Origin: Treponema sp.
GTDB taxonomy: Bacteria > Spirochaetota > Spirochaetia > Treponematales > Treponemataceae
Direction of reading: 5' to 3'
Assembly: GCA_017548565.1 (NCBI GenBank)
Contig: JAFYZU010000022.1
Coordinates: forward strand, 1-64,000
DNA: 64,000 bases
In this document: positions 8,560 to 17,568 of the stretch, piece after piece
How positions within the stretch are numbered: position 1 is the stretch's first letter
Layout: each line of letters begins with the position of its first letter
Notes under the pieces: generated by a model
What the model saw: the letters and a program-made list of their open reading frames with translations, nothing else
Database searches by the model: none
What the model was told of the DNA's origin: nothing
Position numbers and translations under genes: made by a program

Positions 8560-8599
8560 CCGTAAAATTAATATATTAAAAGTGTGAGGAGAAAGTTTT

Positions 8600-10381
8600 A
8601 TGAAAATAAAATTTCCTATAAGCCTTAAGCAGATACTTCTTTTTTCTTTTTTGATTATTCTTGTTCTTGGTGTTTCTACGGCTCTTGTTTCGACTCTTAT
8701 CAGAGATGATGACAGAAAAAAGGCAGAAGAGAATAATCTTGCAATTAATGAAAGAACTGCTCAGACAATCCAGACTCAGTTTGAAAATATCAAGAGTAAT
8801 TCCTATGTTTTTTTTCAGTCATATAATTATCTGAGGGATGATAAAGAGAAATCTCAGTTAGAAGATTCTTTTTTTCGTTCCAACGCGGATATCCTTTTTG
8901 TATCTACTGAAGATACAGGCTTTCTGTTGAATCCGGATGCTGTAATTCATGAAAAGGCAGCCGGGAATTTCATTAATTTACATTCAGGCGGCTTATCAAC
9001 TGATTATGTTAATTCGTCAGATATTTTCGGCATTCCATCTCTTGTTCTAATTTTCAGTTATGGTTTTGAAAATGATATTAAGAGAGCTGCTGTTTGTATC
9101 GACGTTCATTTTTTCTGTGAGCTTATGAGTACCGGCTCTAATAATGCAACAATGCTTGCAGATCAAAACGGAACAATTCTTATAAATCCGGATTATGATT
9201 CACAGTTAAAGGAATGCAGTGATGCTGTAAAAGAAAATATAAAGACACTTTTGAAAAATGAAAAGGATAGTAATACTCAGAACGAAAGCGGAGGAATAAT
9301 TTCAGCTGTCAATCAAATATCGGATAATCTTTTTGTCATTACGTCTGTTTCCGAAAAATCAGTTTATGCGGTAATCAACCGTACCACTAACAGGATAATT
9401 CTTTTTTCTCTCGCAGTTTTCTTTATGGCAATCATCCTTATTAGAATTTTCAGTAATAATATTACTAATCCTATAAAGGAGCTTGTCGGTGCATCTGCTC
9501 AAATAGAGCGGGGTGAATTTGAACTTGACATTAAACCTCATACTCATGATGAAATCGGTTTGTTAACTTCATCTTTCGTGCAGATGGGCAAAGGTCTTGC
9601 AGAACGTGAAAAATTAATGACTTCTTTCAGTAAATTTACAAATAAAACAATCGCTCAAAAGGCTGCAAACGGAGAATTGACTCTTGGCGGTGAAAATCGT
9701 GAGGTTACAATTTTTTTCTCTGACATACGTTCTTTTACTGCAATGTCCGAAAAAATGCAGCCAAAAGAGGTCGTTGAATTTTTAAATGAATACATGACAA
9801 AAATGGTTTCGTGTGTAAATAAAACCGGTGGTGTCGTTGATAAATATATTGGTGATGCTGTTATGGCAGTATGGGGTGCGCCTGAATCAAGCGGGACTCC
9901 TTCAGAAGATGCCTTAAATGCAGTTACATCTGCACTTATGATGAGGGTTGCACTTTATAAATATAATCTTGAAAGGAAGGCAAAAGGACTTGCTCCGGTA
10001 AGAATCGGATGCGGAATAAATACAGGTACTGTAGTTGCAGGGCAGATCGGTTCAGAAGAAAGAATGGAATATACTGTAATTGGAGATGCAGTTAATCTTG
10101 CAAGCAGAACAGAGGCGTTGAATAAGCCTTTTGCGACAGATATTCTTATTACGGAAAATACATATAATCTCATAAAAGATAAAATTATTACAGAGCAGAT
10201 GCCCGGTGTTCATGTAAAAGGAAAAGCTGATGAAATAAAAATGTATGCAGTTATCAATCTTTCCGGACGGGACAGACCAGATACACTTGAAGAAGTTCGC
10301 AGAATAATCGGTACAACAGAGCCGGATTTATCAAAGGTAGATACAGATAATGAAGAAAAAAAATACAGTATACAGGCTTAA
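8600..10381 (+). CDS. Membrane-bound class III adenylate/guanylate cyclase
   Basis: The 593-residue product has an N-terminal membrane segment (about 12-33), an extracytoplasmic sensor region, a second membrane segment (about 265-287), a HAMP linker and a C-terminal class III cyclase domain. The catalytic metal site appears as VTIFFSDIRSFT, followed by DKYIGDAVMAVWGAP and YTVIGDAVNLASR. It should make cAMP (or cGMP) in response to an external signal. A GAGGAG site precedes the ATG. Its last 32 bp overlap the FecR gene in another frame, so both are probably made together. Confidence 0.87.
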   Translation: MKIKFPISLKQILLFSFLIILVLGVSTALVSTLIRDDDRKKAEENNLAINERTAQTIQTQFENIKSNSYVFFQSYNYLRDDKEKSQLEDSFFRSNADILFVSTEDTGFLLNPDAVIHEKAAGNFINLHSGGLSTDYVNSSDIFGIPSLVLIFSYGFENDIKRAAVCIDVHFFCELMSTGSNNATMLADQNGTILINPDYDSQLKECSDAVKENIKTLLKNEKDSNTQNESGGIISAVNQISDNLFVITSVSEKSVYAVINRTTNRIILFSLAVFFMAIILIRIFSNNITNPIKELVGASAQIERGEFELDIKPHTHDEIGLLTSSFVQMGKGLAEREKLMTSFSKFTNKTIAQKAANGELTLGGENREVTIFFSDIRSFTAMSEKMQPKEVVEFLNEYMTKMVSCVNKTGGVVDKYIGDAVMAVWGAPESSGTPSEDALNAVTSALMMRVALYKYNLERKAKGLAPVRIGCGINTGTVVAGQIGSEERMEYTVIGDAVNLASRTEALNKPFATDILITENTYNLIKDKIITEQMPGVHVKGKADEIKMYAVINLSGRDRPDTLEEVRRIIGTTEPDLSKVDTDNEEKKYSIQA

Positions 10382-11981
10382 TAAGACAGATTATTTTATT
10401 TTTATCTTTTTCTCTCTGGCAGCGTTATTTATGTTTTATCTTTTTTACAGGGACTTGAATTCTTTTACTGTCAGACTTAATGAAGAACCTGTCGCAAAAA
10501 TTTATTTTAAGAAGAATACTGCACAGAGAAAATTTATTGATAACGAAATATGGGAAGTTCTTACAGATTCCAGTGATGTTTATGACGGAGATAGAATCAG
10601 GACTGCACAAAATTCTGAGGCATATACAGAATTCTTAGATACAGGAATAAAGATTGAGCTTCACGAAAAGTCTATGATTCAGATTTTTAAATCAAATAAC
10701 AAACGTTCAATAAATTTTATAGGCGGTGAAATTTTTGTTGAAACTGCTTCTTCTGAACATGAACTTGTAATTAATTCTGGAAAAACAACTGTCTGTGTTT
10801 CAAAAGATTCTCAGGTAAAACTTGCACTGCCTGAAAATAATGAAAGCATGACAGGCGATGAAGAGAAAGAAGAAAGAAATGTCACGGTTGAAGTATTGAG
10901 CGGTCAGGTAGAAGTAGTTGGGCAGACCTTGAAAAATGCCGTATCTGCACCAGTTGTTATTTCAGCCGGTAAACTGATGGAACTTGATTCTGGAAAACCA
11001 CTGACTGCAGAAAATATCATGCCGTCAAGACCGACAGAGCCTGTTAAAGAAGGAATAGAAAAAACAGTTTCGAATGAATCTATAGGCTTTAATCATTCGG
11101 GCTGGTGGAGGAATCCTGAAAATGGAGAGCTTGATTATAATTATGCGGTAAATATCTGCAGCGCGGATGTAACTGAAAAATACAGAATGATTCCTTCTGG
11201 TGCCGTCGTTCGAATAGAAATGAGCGGCATTTCAAATAAAGATGTAAAGGAACTTTTCATTCAGCTTTCTACCGGAGAGGAAGAATGGATAAGAGCACAT
11301 CCCTGGTTTTCTGTAATTCCGGGGAAAGGGGAAGGTGTACGAAAAAATGTTCCCTTTAATGTAATAAAGACATTTGTGCTTGACAGGGATGTTGTGAATA
11401 CAAGCAATTCTGTAATTAATATAGGTTATATGCATAATGTTCTTGATGAGCCTTTATTAATGAAGGATTTTGTCGTAAAATTTAAAGTCATATCATATAA
11501 TTCAAAAGTTCAGATACAAGAAATTCCAAAAGGATATACAAAAACTCTGGAGTATAAAAATCTTGTAATAAACAAACATGTCTGGGGAAATGAAGATGAA
11601 TATAATTTTCCTTTATATATGGATATGACTGATGTATTTGGTGAAAATTATCTGTTTCCTGCAGGAACAAAAATTAAATTCACGGTAAGCGGAAAATCTG
11701 ATACTGTCATTAACTGGATGCATCCTGATTTTATAAATGCGGGTGTTGAAGAATGGGACGATGTTGTTTTTAAGAATCCGAATGATAGAGATTACTGGGC
11801 GATTAGAATAAGTGATGATTATATTCCTGAAAATACATATTTCAGTTATTCAAAGGTTTATGAATTGTACAGACCTATAGATAATTCAAGTTACGGAAGG
11901 TTTGAATTGTATTTTGATAAAGGTAATACACCAGATCCTATGATTTTTGAGGATTTAAAATTAATCTTTGAGGTCATGTAA
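10350..11981 (+). CDS. FecR-domain membrane protein
   Basis: The 543-residue product has a membrane anchor at about 14-33 and then a FecR-like domain (VYDGDRIRTAQNSEAY, FIGGEIFVETAS) of the type that binds a periplasmic signal or polymer. The remainder is rich in beta-strands and contains two similar halves that each carry a carbohydrate-module-like repeat (residues about 240-380 and 400-543). The start codon lies inside the end of the cyclase gene. The pairing suggests FecR senses and the cyclase signals, which is inference. Confidence 0.75.
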   Translation: MKKKNTVYRLNKTDYFIFIFFSLAALFMFYLFYRDLNSFTVRLNEEPVAKIYFKKNTAQRKFIDNEIWEVLTDSSDVYDGDRIRTAQNSEAYTEFLDTGIKIELHEKSMIQIFKSNNKRSINFIGGEIFVETASSEHELVINSGKTTVCVSKDSQVKLALPENNESMTGDEEKEERNVTVEVLSGQVEVVGQTLKNAVSAPVVISAGKLMELDSGKPLTAENIMPSRPTEPVKEGIEKTVSNESIGFNHSGWWRNPENGELDYNYAVNICSADVTEKYRMIPSGAVVRIEMSGISNKDVKELFIQLSTGEEEWIRAHPWFSVIPGKGEGVRKNVPFNVIKTFVLDRDVVNTSNSVINIGYMHNVLDEPLLMKDFVVKFKVISYNSKVQIQEIPKGYTKTLEYKNLVINKHVWGNEDEYNFPLYMDMTDVFGENYLFPAGTKIKFTVSGKSDTVINWMHPDFINAGVEEWDDVVFKNPNDRDYWAIRISDDYIPENTYFSYSKVYELYRPIDNSSYGRFELYFDKGNTPDPMIFEDLKLIFEVM

Positions 11982-12001
11982 AGAGATTTGAAAAAATATG
12001 A

Positions 12002-12030
12002 TTGTCATTCCTCGTGCAATTTAATATTAT
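12002..12030 (+). promoter_or_regulatory. Promoter of thrA
   Basis: TTGTCA (12002-12007), 17 bp, TATTAT (12025-12030). The start point would be near 12037, giving a leader of about 85 nt before thrA. That contrasts with the many genes in this window whose -10 box sits 6 bp from the ATG. Confidence 0.6.
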
Positions 12031-12054
12031 ATAGTTACATATTATTACATAGCT

Positions 12055-12117
12055 GATTTCCGCCCCGAAAGGTGCTCGCCCGGAATAGCGGGGAAACTGC
12101 GGACTTTGGCAAGGTGG
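12055..12117 (+). ncRNA. Structured 5' leader of thrA, candidate cis-regulatory RNA
   Basis: A GC-rich block in AT-rich surroundings. TCCGC (12059-12063) can pair with GCGGA (12099-12103), and CCCG (12064-12067) with CGGG (12089-12092), leaving an internal loop of about 20 nt and a GAAACT bulge. CCGAAAG (12065-12071) could alternatively pair with CTTTGG (12104-12109), next to the AAGGTGG ribosome site (12111-12117). This arrangement would let a fold mask or free the start. It matches no riboswitch class I can name, and could instead be a palindromic repeat. Confidence 0.4.
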
Positions 12118-12122
12118 TTTTT

Positions 12123-14627
12123 ATGATTACATTAAAATTTGGCGGCACGTCAATGGCGAATGCCCGCCGTATCTTGTCTTCTGCTGATATTATTATCAAC
12201 CGTGCAAAAGAAGATCGTCTTAGTGTTGTTGTCAGCGCAGTAGCAGGCATTTCAAACACCCTTCAATCTGCAATAGAAGCAACAGTTTCAGGCATTTCCG
12301 GTCAGAATTACGTAACAGACATCAGAAATACTCATAATGAAATATGTCTTGAACTTCAGTCAAAACAGAACGGTTTTGATGCAGAAAAGATAATGGCAAA
12401 GCTTGAACCATGCTTTGTAGAACTCGAAAAGCTTCTTGCAGGCTGTGTATCTTTTGGAGAATGTCCTGATACAGTTCATTGCCGCATTATGGGAATGGGT
12501 GAGCTTTTATCTGCACCGATTATGGAAGCAGTTCTTCTTGCAAAAAAACAAAGCGTCATCCTGCTTGATTCAAGAAAATTTGTATTTACAACCGGCAATC
12601 AGAAAGAAGGAGAGGCAGATTATACTTTATGTAACGAAGCCTGTGCTCCTTTCCGTGATGGTGCAAGTCCTACACAGACAAAAATTCTTTTATTCCCCGG
12701 TTTTATCTGTACCTGGAAAAACGGTTCTCAGGGCAAGAGTGTAATGGGACTTTTAGGTCGAAACGGTTCAGATTTTTCTGCTGCAATCATAGGCTCTGCG
12801 TTAAGGGTAAAGCGTGTTGAATTCTGGACAGATGTTGACGGTGTGTTTACGGCCGATCCTCGTGTAGTAAAAGATGCCATCCTTGTAGATGATATGTCTT
12901 ATGAAGAAGCAATGGAACTTTCTTTCTTCGGATCTAAGGTTCTTCATCCAAAAACAATCGCTCCTCTTCAGTCAAAGGGTATTGAAGCATGGAGTTTAAA
13001 TTCGCATAATCCTTCTGCAAGAGGAACAAGAATTGCAAAAGGACCGTTTGAGTCAAGGACAAAATCAAGCATCTGCGGTATATCGTCGTTAAAGCATGTT
13101 TCGATGATAAGTGTTGGCGGTGCTTTGATGCGCGGTCGTACAGGAATGGCAAGCAAGATTTTCTCTGCTGTTTCCGCTGCTGGTTCTTCAATTCTTTTAA
13201 TCACTCAGTCATCATCTGAATATACAATTTCTTTCTGTGTACGTGATGATGAAGCAGACAAAGTAAAGGATGCACTTTCGCAGAAATTTGAACTTGAAAT
13301 ACGCGAAAAATTAATTGATGAAATTGAAGTTCGTTCTGACTGTGCGATTGTATCTGTCGTCGGTGACGGAATGATTGCCAACCGCGGTGTTGCAAGTAAA
13401 TTTATGAATGCGCTTTCAAGTCAGGATATAAATATTCTTGCAATTGCCCAGGGAAGCTCTGAACGTTGTATTTCAGCCGTAATCAGTGGTGAATATGCAG
13501 ATACTGCGGTTCGTGCGGTACACAGATTTTTCTTCCATACTGCACAGTCAATTGAAGTTTTTGCATTTGGAGCAGGAACAATCGGCGGTACAATGATAGA
13601 TCAGATTTACCAGCAGCGCGAAAAGCTTCTTAAAGAAAATGTTGACATCAAGGTCCTTTGTATAACTACAATCGACGGTATGATTTTGAACGAGGATGGT
13701 CTTGATTTAAGTAACTGGCGTGAGCTTATGAAAAAACCGGACTTTCCGTTCAATTCAAATCAGAATGTTGACGATATCATTAAATTCGTAAAAGAGAAAA
13801 AGCCTCTTAATCCGGTATTTGTAGATTGTACTGCAAGCTATGATCTTCCTGAACGCTATCTTGATATTCTTAATGCAGGAATGAGTATTGCAACTCCAAA
13901 TAAACGTGCCAACTCAATGGACATAAATTTCTATCATGAGCTTCGCCGTACTGCAAACAAGATGCACAGGCGTTTCCTTTATGAAACAAACGTAGGTGCC
14001 GGTTTACCTATTATTGATACGCTTCAGAATCTTTATAAATCAGGTGATAAGCTTGAAAGCTTTAATGGAATTATGTCGGGTTCTTTATCATATATATTCG
14101 GAAAGCTTGATGAAGGCGTTAAATTCAGTCAGGCTGTAAAAGAAGCAAAGGAACTTCGATATACAGAACCGGATCCTCGCGACGACCTTGAAGGAAAGGA
14201 TGTTGCCAGAAAGGCTTTGATTATTGCACGTGAATCAGGATTCGATATAGAGCTTACAGATATCGAGATGTTCCCGGTCTTTCCGAAATCCTTTGATCCA
14301 AGCGGAACAGTAGATGAATTTATGGCAAAGCTTCCTGAAGTAGATGATTATTTTTCTAAAAAAATTGCAGATTTGAAAAAGAAAAATATGGTTTTACGAA
14401 TGGGTGCTTCAATAAAAGAAGGTAAGGTAAGCGTCGGAATGATGGAAGTTCCTGTTACAGATCCTTTGTACAGTGTTAAAGGCGGAGAAAATGCATTTGT
14501 ATTCTATACGGAACGCTATCAGCCTATTCCATTGACTGTACGCGGATATGGAGCAGGTGCAGGTGTAACTGCAGCCGGTGTATTCGGTGATATATTACGA
14601 ACCGTAAGCTTTAATATGGAAAGATAA
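12123..14627 (+). CDS. thrA: Bifunctional aspartokinase / homoserine dehydrogenase
   Basis: The 834-residue enzyme catalyses the first and third steps from aspartate to threonine and methionine. The kinase domain begins MITLKFGGTSM; ACT-type regulatory repeats occupy about 300-465 (SMISVGGALMRGRTGM, AIVSVVGDGMI); the dehydrogenase starts with an NAD(P)-binding loop FGAGTIGG and includes the NVGAGLPII substrate region. I start at ATG 12123 because LKFGGTS is the family N-terminus and AAGGTGG lies 6 bp upstream; an open frame from 12072 is leader. It is followed after 64 bp by ilvN. Control may be by feedback through the ACT domains and by the leader. Confidence 0.93.
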   Translation: MITLKFGGTSMANARRILSSADIIINRAKEDRLSVVVSAVAGISNTLQSAIEATVSGISGQNYVTDIRNTHNEICLELQSKQNGFDAEKIMAKLEPCFVELEKLLAGCVSFGECPDTVHCRIMGMGELLSAPIMEAVLLAKKQSVILLDSRKFVFTTGNQKEGEADYTLCNEACAPFRDGASPTQTKILLFPGFICTWKNGSQGKSVMGLLGRNGSDFSAAIIGSALRVKRVEFWTDVDGVFTADPRVVKDAILVDDMSYEEAMELSFFGSKVLHPKTIAPLQSKGIEAWSLNSHNPSARGTRIAKGPFESRTKSSICGISSLKHVSMISVGGALMRGRTGMASKIFSAVSAAGSSILLITQSSSEYTISFCVRDDEADKVKDALSQKFELEIREKLIDEIEVRSDCAIVSVVGDGMIANRGVASKFMNALSSQDINILAIAQGSSERCISAVISGEYADTAVRAVHRFFFHTAQSIEVFAFGAGTIGGTMIDQIYQQREKLLKENVDIKVLCITTIDGMILNEDGLDLSNWRELMKKPDFPFNSNQNVDDIIKFVKEKKPLNPVFVDCTASYDLPERYLDILNAGMSIATPNKRANSMDINFYHELRRTANKMHRRFLYETNVGAGLPIIDTLQNLYKSGDKLESFNGIMSGSLSYIFGKLDEGVKFSQAVKEAKELRYTEPDPRDDLEGKDVARKALIIARESGFDIELTDIEMFPVFPKSFDPSGTVDEFMAKLPEVDDYFSKKIADLKKKNMVLRMGASIKEGKVSVGMMEVPVTDPLYSVKGGENAFVFYTERYQPIPLTVRGYGAGAGVTAAGVFGDILRTVSFNMER

Positions 14628-14682
14628 TAGTAAATAGGGGATAGTAGATAGGCGCCAGGTTTTAGGTTCTAGGTGCCAGGAA
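14627..14682 (+). repeat. Degenerate heptamer tandem array (pattern NNAGNNN)
   Basis: Starting at the last base of the thrA stop codon there are eight consecutive 7-bp units: ATAGTAA, ATAGGGG, ATAGTAG, ATAGGCG, CCAGGTT, TTAGGTT, CTAGGTG, CCAGGAA. AG sits at the same place in each. The last unit runs into the AAGGTG ribosome site of ilvN. A second, shorter array with units CAAGGTA is at 38565-38585. Confidence 0.6.
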
Positions 14683-14691
14683 GGTGATTTT

Positions 14692-15180
14692 ATGGAAAAA
14701 TTTGTTCTTTCGGTTTTAGTAGAAAACAAAGCTGGTGTTCTTAGCCGTGTATCGGGGTTATTCAGTCGTCGTGGGTATAATATTGATTCTCTTACTGTAT
14801 GTGAAACTTCAAATCCGGAGCATTCGAGAATGACAATAGTTGTAAGCGGTGATGAGTATATTCTTGAACAGATACAGAAGCAGCTTGCAAAGCTTGAAGA
14901 AGTAGTCTGCATTAAAAAATTTGATGCTGAAACTTCAGTACAGCGTGAAATGGCTCTTATAAAAGTACGTGCAGAAGAAGGTAAACGTGGAACGATTATC
15001 GAGCTTTGTGATATTTATAAGGCAAGAATTGTTGATGTAGGTGTTGAAAGCCTTATCATAGAAATTACCGGAAGTGAAACTAAAATTGAAAGCCTTTTAC
15101 GCCTGCTTGAAAATTACGGAATTTATGAATACGTAAAAACAGGTTTAACTGCAATGGAAAGAGGAACTGCTGTTTTATAA
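14692..15180 (+). CDS. ilvN: Acetolactate synthase small (regulatory) subunit
   Basis: The 162-residue product matches the regulatory subunit of acetohydroxyacid synthase. An N-terminal ACT domain (VENKAGVLSRVSGLFSRRGYN at about 11-31, quoted in part) binds valine, and a C-terminal domain follows from about 85. It activates the catalytic subunit for valine, leucine and isoleucine synthesis; the large subunit gene is not in the window. AAGGTG precedes the ATG. It lies 64 bp after thrA, which supplies threonine for isoleucine, so a shared amino-acid operon is likely. Confidence 0.9.
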   Translation: MEKFVLSVLVENKAGVLSRVSGLFSRRGYNIDSLTVCETSNPEHSRMTIVVSGDEYILEQIQKQLAKLEEVVCIKKFDAETSVQREMALIKVRAEEGKRGTIIELCDIYKARIVDVGVESLIIEITGSETKIESLLRLLENYGIYEYVKTGLTAMERGTAVL

Positions 15181-15209
15181 TTCATGATTCGTTGAATTTC
15201 AGATATGCC

Positions 15210-15692
15210 TTATCTGATTTTTTTCCAGACAAAAGCAGTTGAAGCACAGGAATTATCTGAAAGCTTTTCTGTTTCTGCAATCCGGAAAATTTTTAAATCC
15301 ATCGGAAAACTCAAATCCGGTGGATTTTTTATTATTATTTTTTTATCGTCATCCGGTTTTGGTTTATAAACTGATAAAATTGTAAGTTTAGATTTAATCA
15401 TTTTATTGTTAAGAAGAATATCTGCATCACTTTCGATAATATCATTTTTTAAAACAGGCTCATGAATCGTTATTTTCTGAATGCTTTTTGAAATATCAGA
15501 AAGATTTTTATCATCTGAAAATAGTGGAATCCATAAAGGTGATTTTCTTATAAGAGTAATATCAGGATGGTTCAGCTTAATAAGATGCTTCTGATATTTT
15601 ACGAATCGTAACTGGTCTTCGGCATGTAAAATGATGCTTATCATGAAAAACAGTATAAACTTTTTTGATAAAATGATATAGTGTAGAATCAT
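15210..15692 (-). CDS. Hypothetical exported protein
   Basis: A lysine- and isoleucine-rich protein of about 160 residues with no recognised domain. From ATG 15692 it would begin with a hydrophobic signal-like segment (LSKKFILFFMISIILHA) and then EDQLRF. The frame extends further upstream but would then run inside the neighbouring gene. An internal ATG at 15644 is possible. The ATG at 15692 shares the palindrome CATG (15690-15693) with a possible start of the divergent gene. Coding status is moderate: length, signal sequence and shared codon style support it. Confidence 0.5.
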   Translation of the reverse strand: MILHYIILSKKFILFFMISIILHAEDQLRFVKYQKHLIKLNHPDITLIRKSPLWIPLFSDDKNLSDISKSIQKITIHEPVLKNDIIESDADILLNNKMIKSKLTILSVYKPKPDDDKKIIIKNPPDLSFPMDLKIFRIAETEKLSDNSCASTAFVWKKIR

Positions 15693-15717
15693 GGAAACTA
15701 AAAAAGAGAAGAAAAGT

Positions 15718-17568
15718 ATGAAGAAATCAGTAAAAATCATCATCGGCATTATTGCGGCTGTTTTTGTAATTGATGCGGCTTTGTTCGCAAAGGTTGTGTC
15801 CGGTAAAAAGAATTCGAATATCGGACTTCAGAATATTTATGATGAAACAATCGACAGTATGATTGCACTTAATCAGAATGCCCGTACAAGTGTAATCAGG
15901 GAAGGTGATTATCTTTACTATCAGTTTACCGAAAAACAGAAAAAATCGTTCGAGGAATGCTTTGAACAGTATAAAAATGCTTCGCTTTTAATAAGAGCAG
16001 AAATTTCTTATTCAAAGGAAACGGCTCAAAGAATTTCATCCGGTGAGCTTCCGTTTAATTTCGGTTTTTTATATGCAGATGATTTTTCAGATAAAGGTAA
16101 TTTCTTAAATGACAAGGTTTCTGCAGTAAAAAAAATAACTGTAAATGCAGATGAAGCAATGTTTGTTTCTGAAGAAAACGGAAATTACAGTTATGCGATG
16201 GATATTTCACTTGCAATTAAAAAAACTGATCAGAATATTCCTGTTATTCCTGAAGGCTTTTTCGTTTATTCAGTTCTCAAATGCCGTATAAAAGGGGCAG
16301 GTGTTGTTCCTTCAGAAATCGGTTTTGATTATTCTTCTGATATTCCATTTTATGGTTTTTCTTCTAACGGTGGAAATATAACAAGAAATAATTCAATCAT
16401 TGATTTTACAGGTGGATCACTTATTTTCCCTGCACAGAACACAAAATCCGGAATAATGCCGGAAATAGTAGTCAGCCTTACATCTGATAAAAGATATGAA
16501 TCTACACTCGAAAAATCAATACGTGTAAAAATGAAGATTGGTTCAGAAAAGATTTTCGTAAAGGTAACTGAAAATGCAAAAAAACTGATTATTCCTTCAG
16601 GTTCACTTGTAACTCCATTCCCTGTAATTGAGCTGACCGATAACAGACCGGCAGTTACCGGACTTATAATGAGAAATTCATCGTCTGCAGTAAAAAACAA
16701 TTCTGATAATGAATTTTCTTCTTCAGAAATCTGTGTGCCTATAAAAACAGATCCGGGCCTTATTTTAAATTATAGTCCAAAAAACTGGCGTTCTGAAGAT
16801 TATGAAATATTTGAATGGGACAGGCTTCCGGGCATAATTTTCTTTGATACAAGAAACTATACGGTACAGGATAATTTTTTTAGACGACTTGCATTTTATA
16901 TTGAGAAAGCAGGATATAAGGGACGTCTTTTAACCAACAGTGAGCTTGGAACAATGCATGGCTTTAATGCTCTTGATTATCGTGCAGAAACACTGGCAGA
17001 TTTCTTCAATAAAGCAACAGAGCTTGATTTTAAGCTTAATAAAGAAGAAATTCTTTTAAAGAAAATACTTCTTGCAAATGGAATCCTTATTGCAGATGGA
17101 CAGAGAGTAAAGCCGGGTTATGGTGCAATAGTTTCAATTTCTCAGGAATCATCTTCTTCGCTCAGGGTACAGCTGCTTGCTCACGAGGCATGGCATATGC
17201 TTTTCTTTATAGATGATGATTTCAGAAATTATACTGCCGCTGCATATTATACGATGGATCCGCGTTCACGTGAATTTTTAATCGATTATTTCAGGTCGCA
17301 GCCTTCTTTAGGATATGATGTTACCGATGAATATTTAATGCATAATGAATTTATGGCATATATACTTCAGAATTCGTTCAGCAATGTAGGTCAGTATTTT
17401 GTAAATCATGCACAGTGGAAATCTGTAATGAGCTTTACTCCGGAGCTTTGCGATTATGTCATTAAGACAAACGGACAGGGCTTTACCGATGCGGCAGTGA
17501 TGCTTGAAAATTATGTTTTCGATAAATATGGAGTAATCTGCGGCTGTTTGAATCTTGTTCAGAGGTAA
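15718..17568 (+). CDS. Membrane-anchored putative zinc metallopeptidase
   Basis: The 616-residue protein has an N-terminal membrane anchor or signal (VKIIIGIIAAVFVIDAALFA), a long beta-rich region and a C-terminal portion with LLAHEAWHMLF. HEAWH at about residue 489 fits the HExxH zinc motif, and a downstream Glu in HNEFMAY could be the third ligand, as in gluzincins. It would act outside the cytoplasm. I choose ATG 15718, preceded by AGAGAAGA; ATG 15691 is possible. It ends one base before the convergent MBL gene. The peptidase call rests on the motif only. Confidence 0.6.
   Translation: MKKSVKIIIGIIAAVFVIDAALFAKVVSGKKNSNIGLQNIYDETIDSMIALNQNARTSVIREGDYLYYQFTEKQKKSFEECFEQYKNASLLIRAEISYSKETAQRISSGELPFNFGFLYADDFSDKGNFLNDKVSAVKKITVNADEAMFVSEENGNYSYAMDISLAIKKTDQNIPVIPEGFFVYSVLKCRIKGAGVVPSEIGFDYSSDIPFYGFSSNGGNITRNNSIIDFTGGSLIFPAQNTKSGIMPEIVVSLTSDKRYESTLEKSIRVKMKIGSEKIFVKVTENAKKLIIPSGSLVTPFPVIELTDNRPAVTGLIMRNSSSAVKNNSDNEFSSSEICVPIKTDPGLILNYSPKNWRSEDYEIFEWDRLPGIIFFDTRNYTVQDNFFRRLAFYIEKAGYKGRLLTNSELGTMHGFNALDYRAETLADFFNKATELDFKLNKEEILLKKILLANGILIADGQRVKPGYGAIVSISQESSSSLRVQLLAHEAWHMLFFIDDDFRNYTAAAYYTMDPRSREFLIDYFRSQPSLGYDVTDEYLMHNEFMAYILQNSFSNVGQYFVNHAQWKSVMSFTPELCDYVIKTNGQGFTDAAVMLENYVFDKYGVICGCLNLVQR

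Noticed and set aside
12059-12117. Naming the thrA leader as a glycine, lysine or SAM riboswitch
   Set aside because: Only short words match those classes; the conserved cores are not present.
12934-13395. Three leftward open frames inside thrA
   Set aside because: They are antisense to the aspartokinase and ACT regions and have low-complexity Gln- and Arg-rich translations.
14627-14682. CRISPR-like repeats
   Set aside because: Units are 7 bp without spacers, so this is a simple tandem array.
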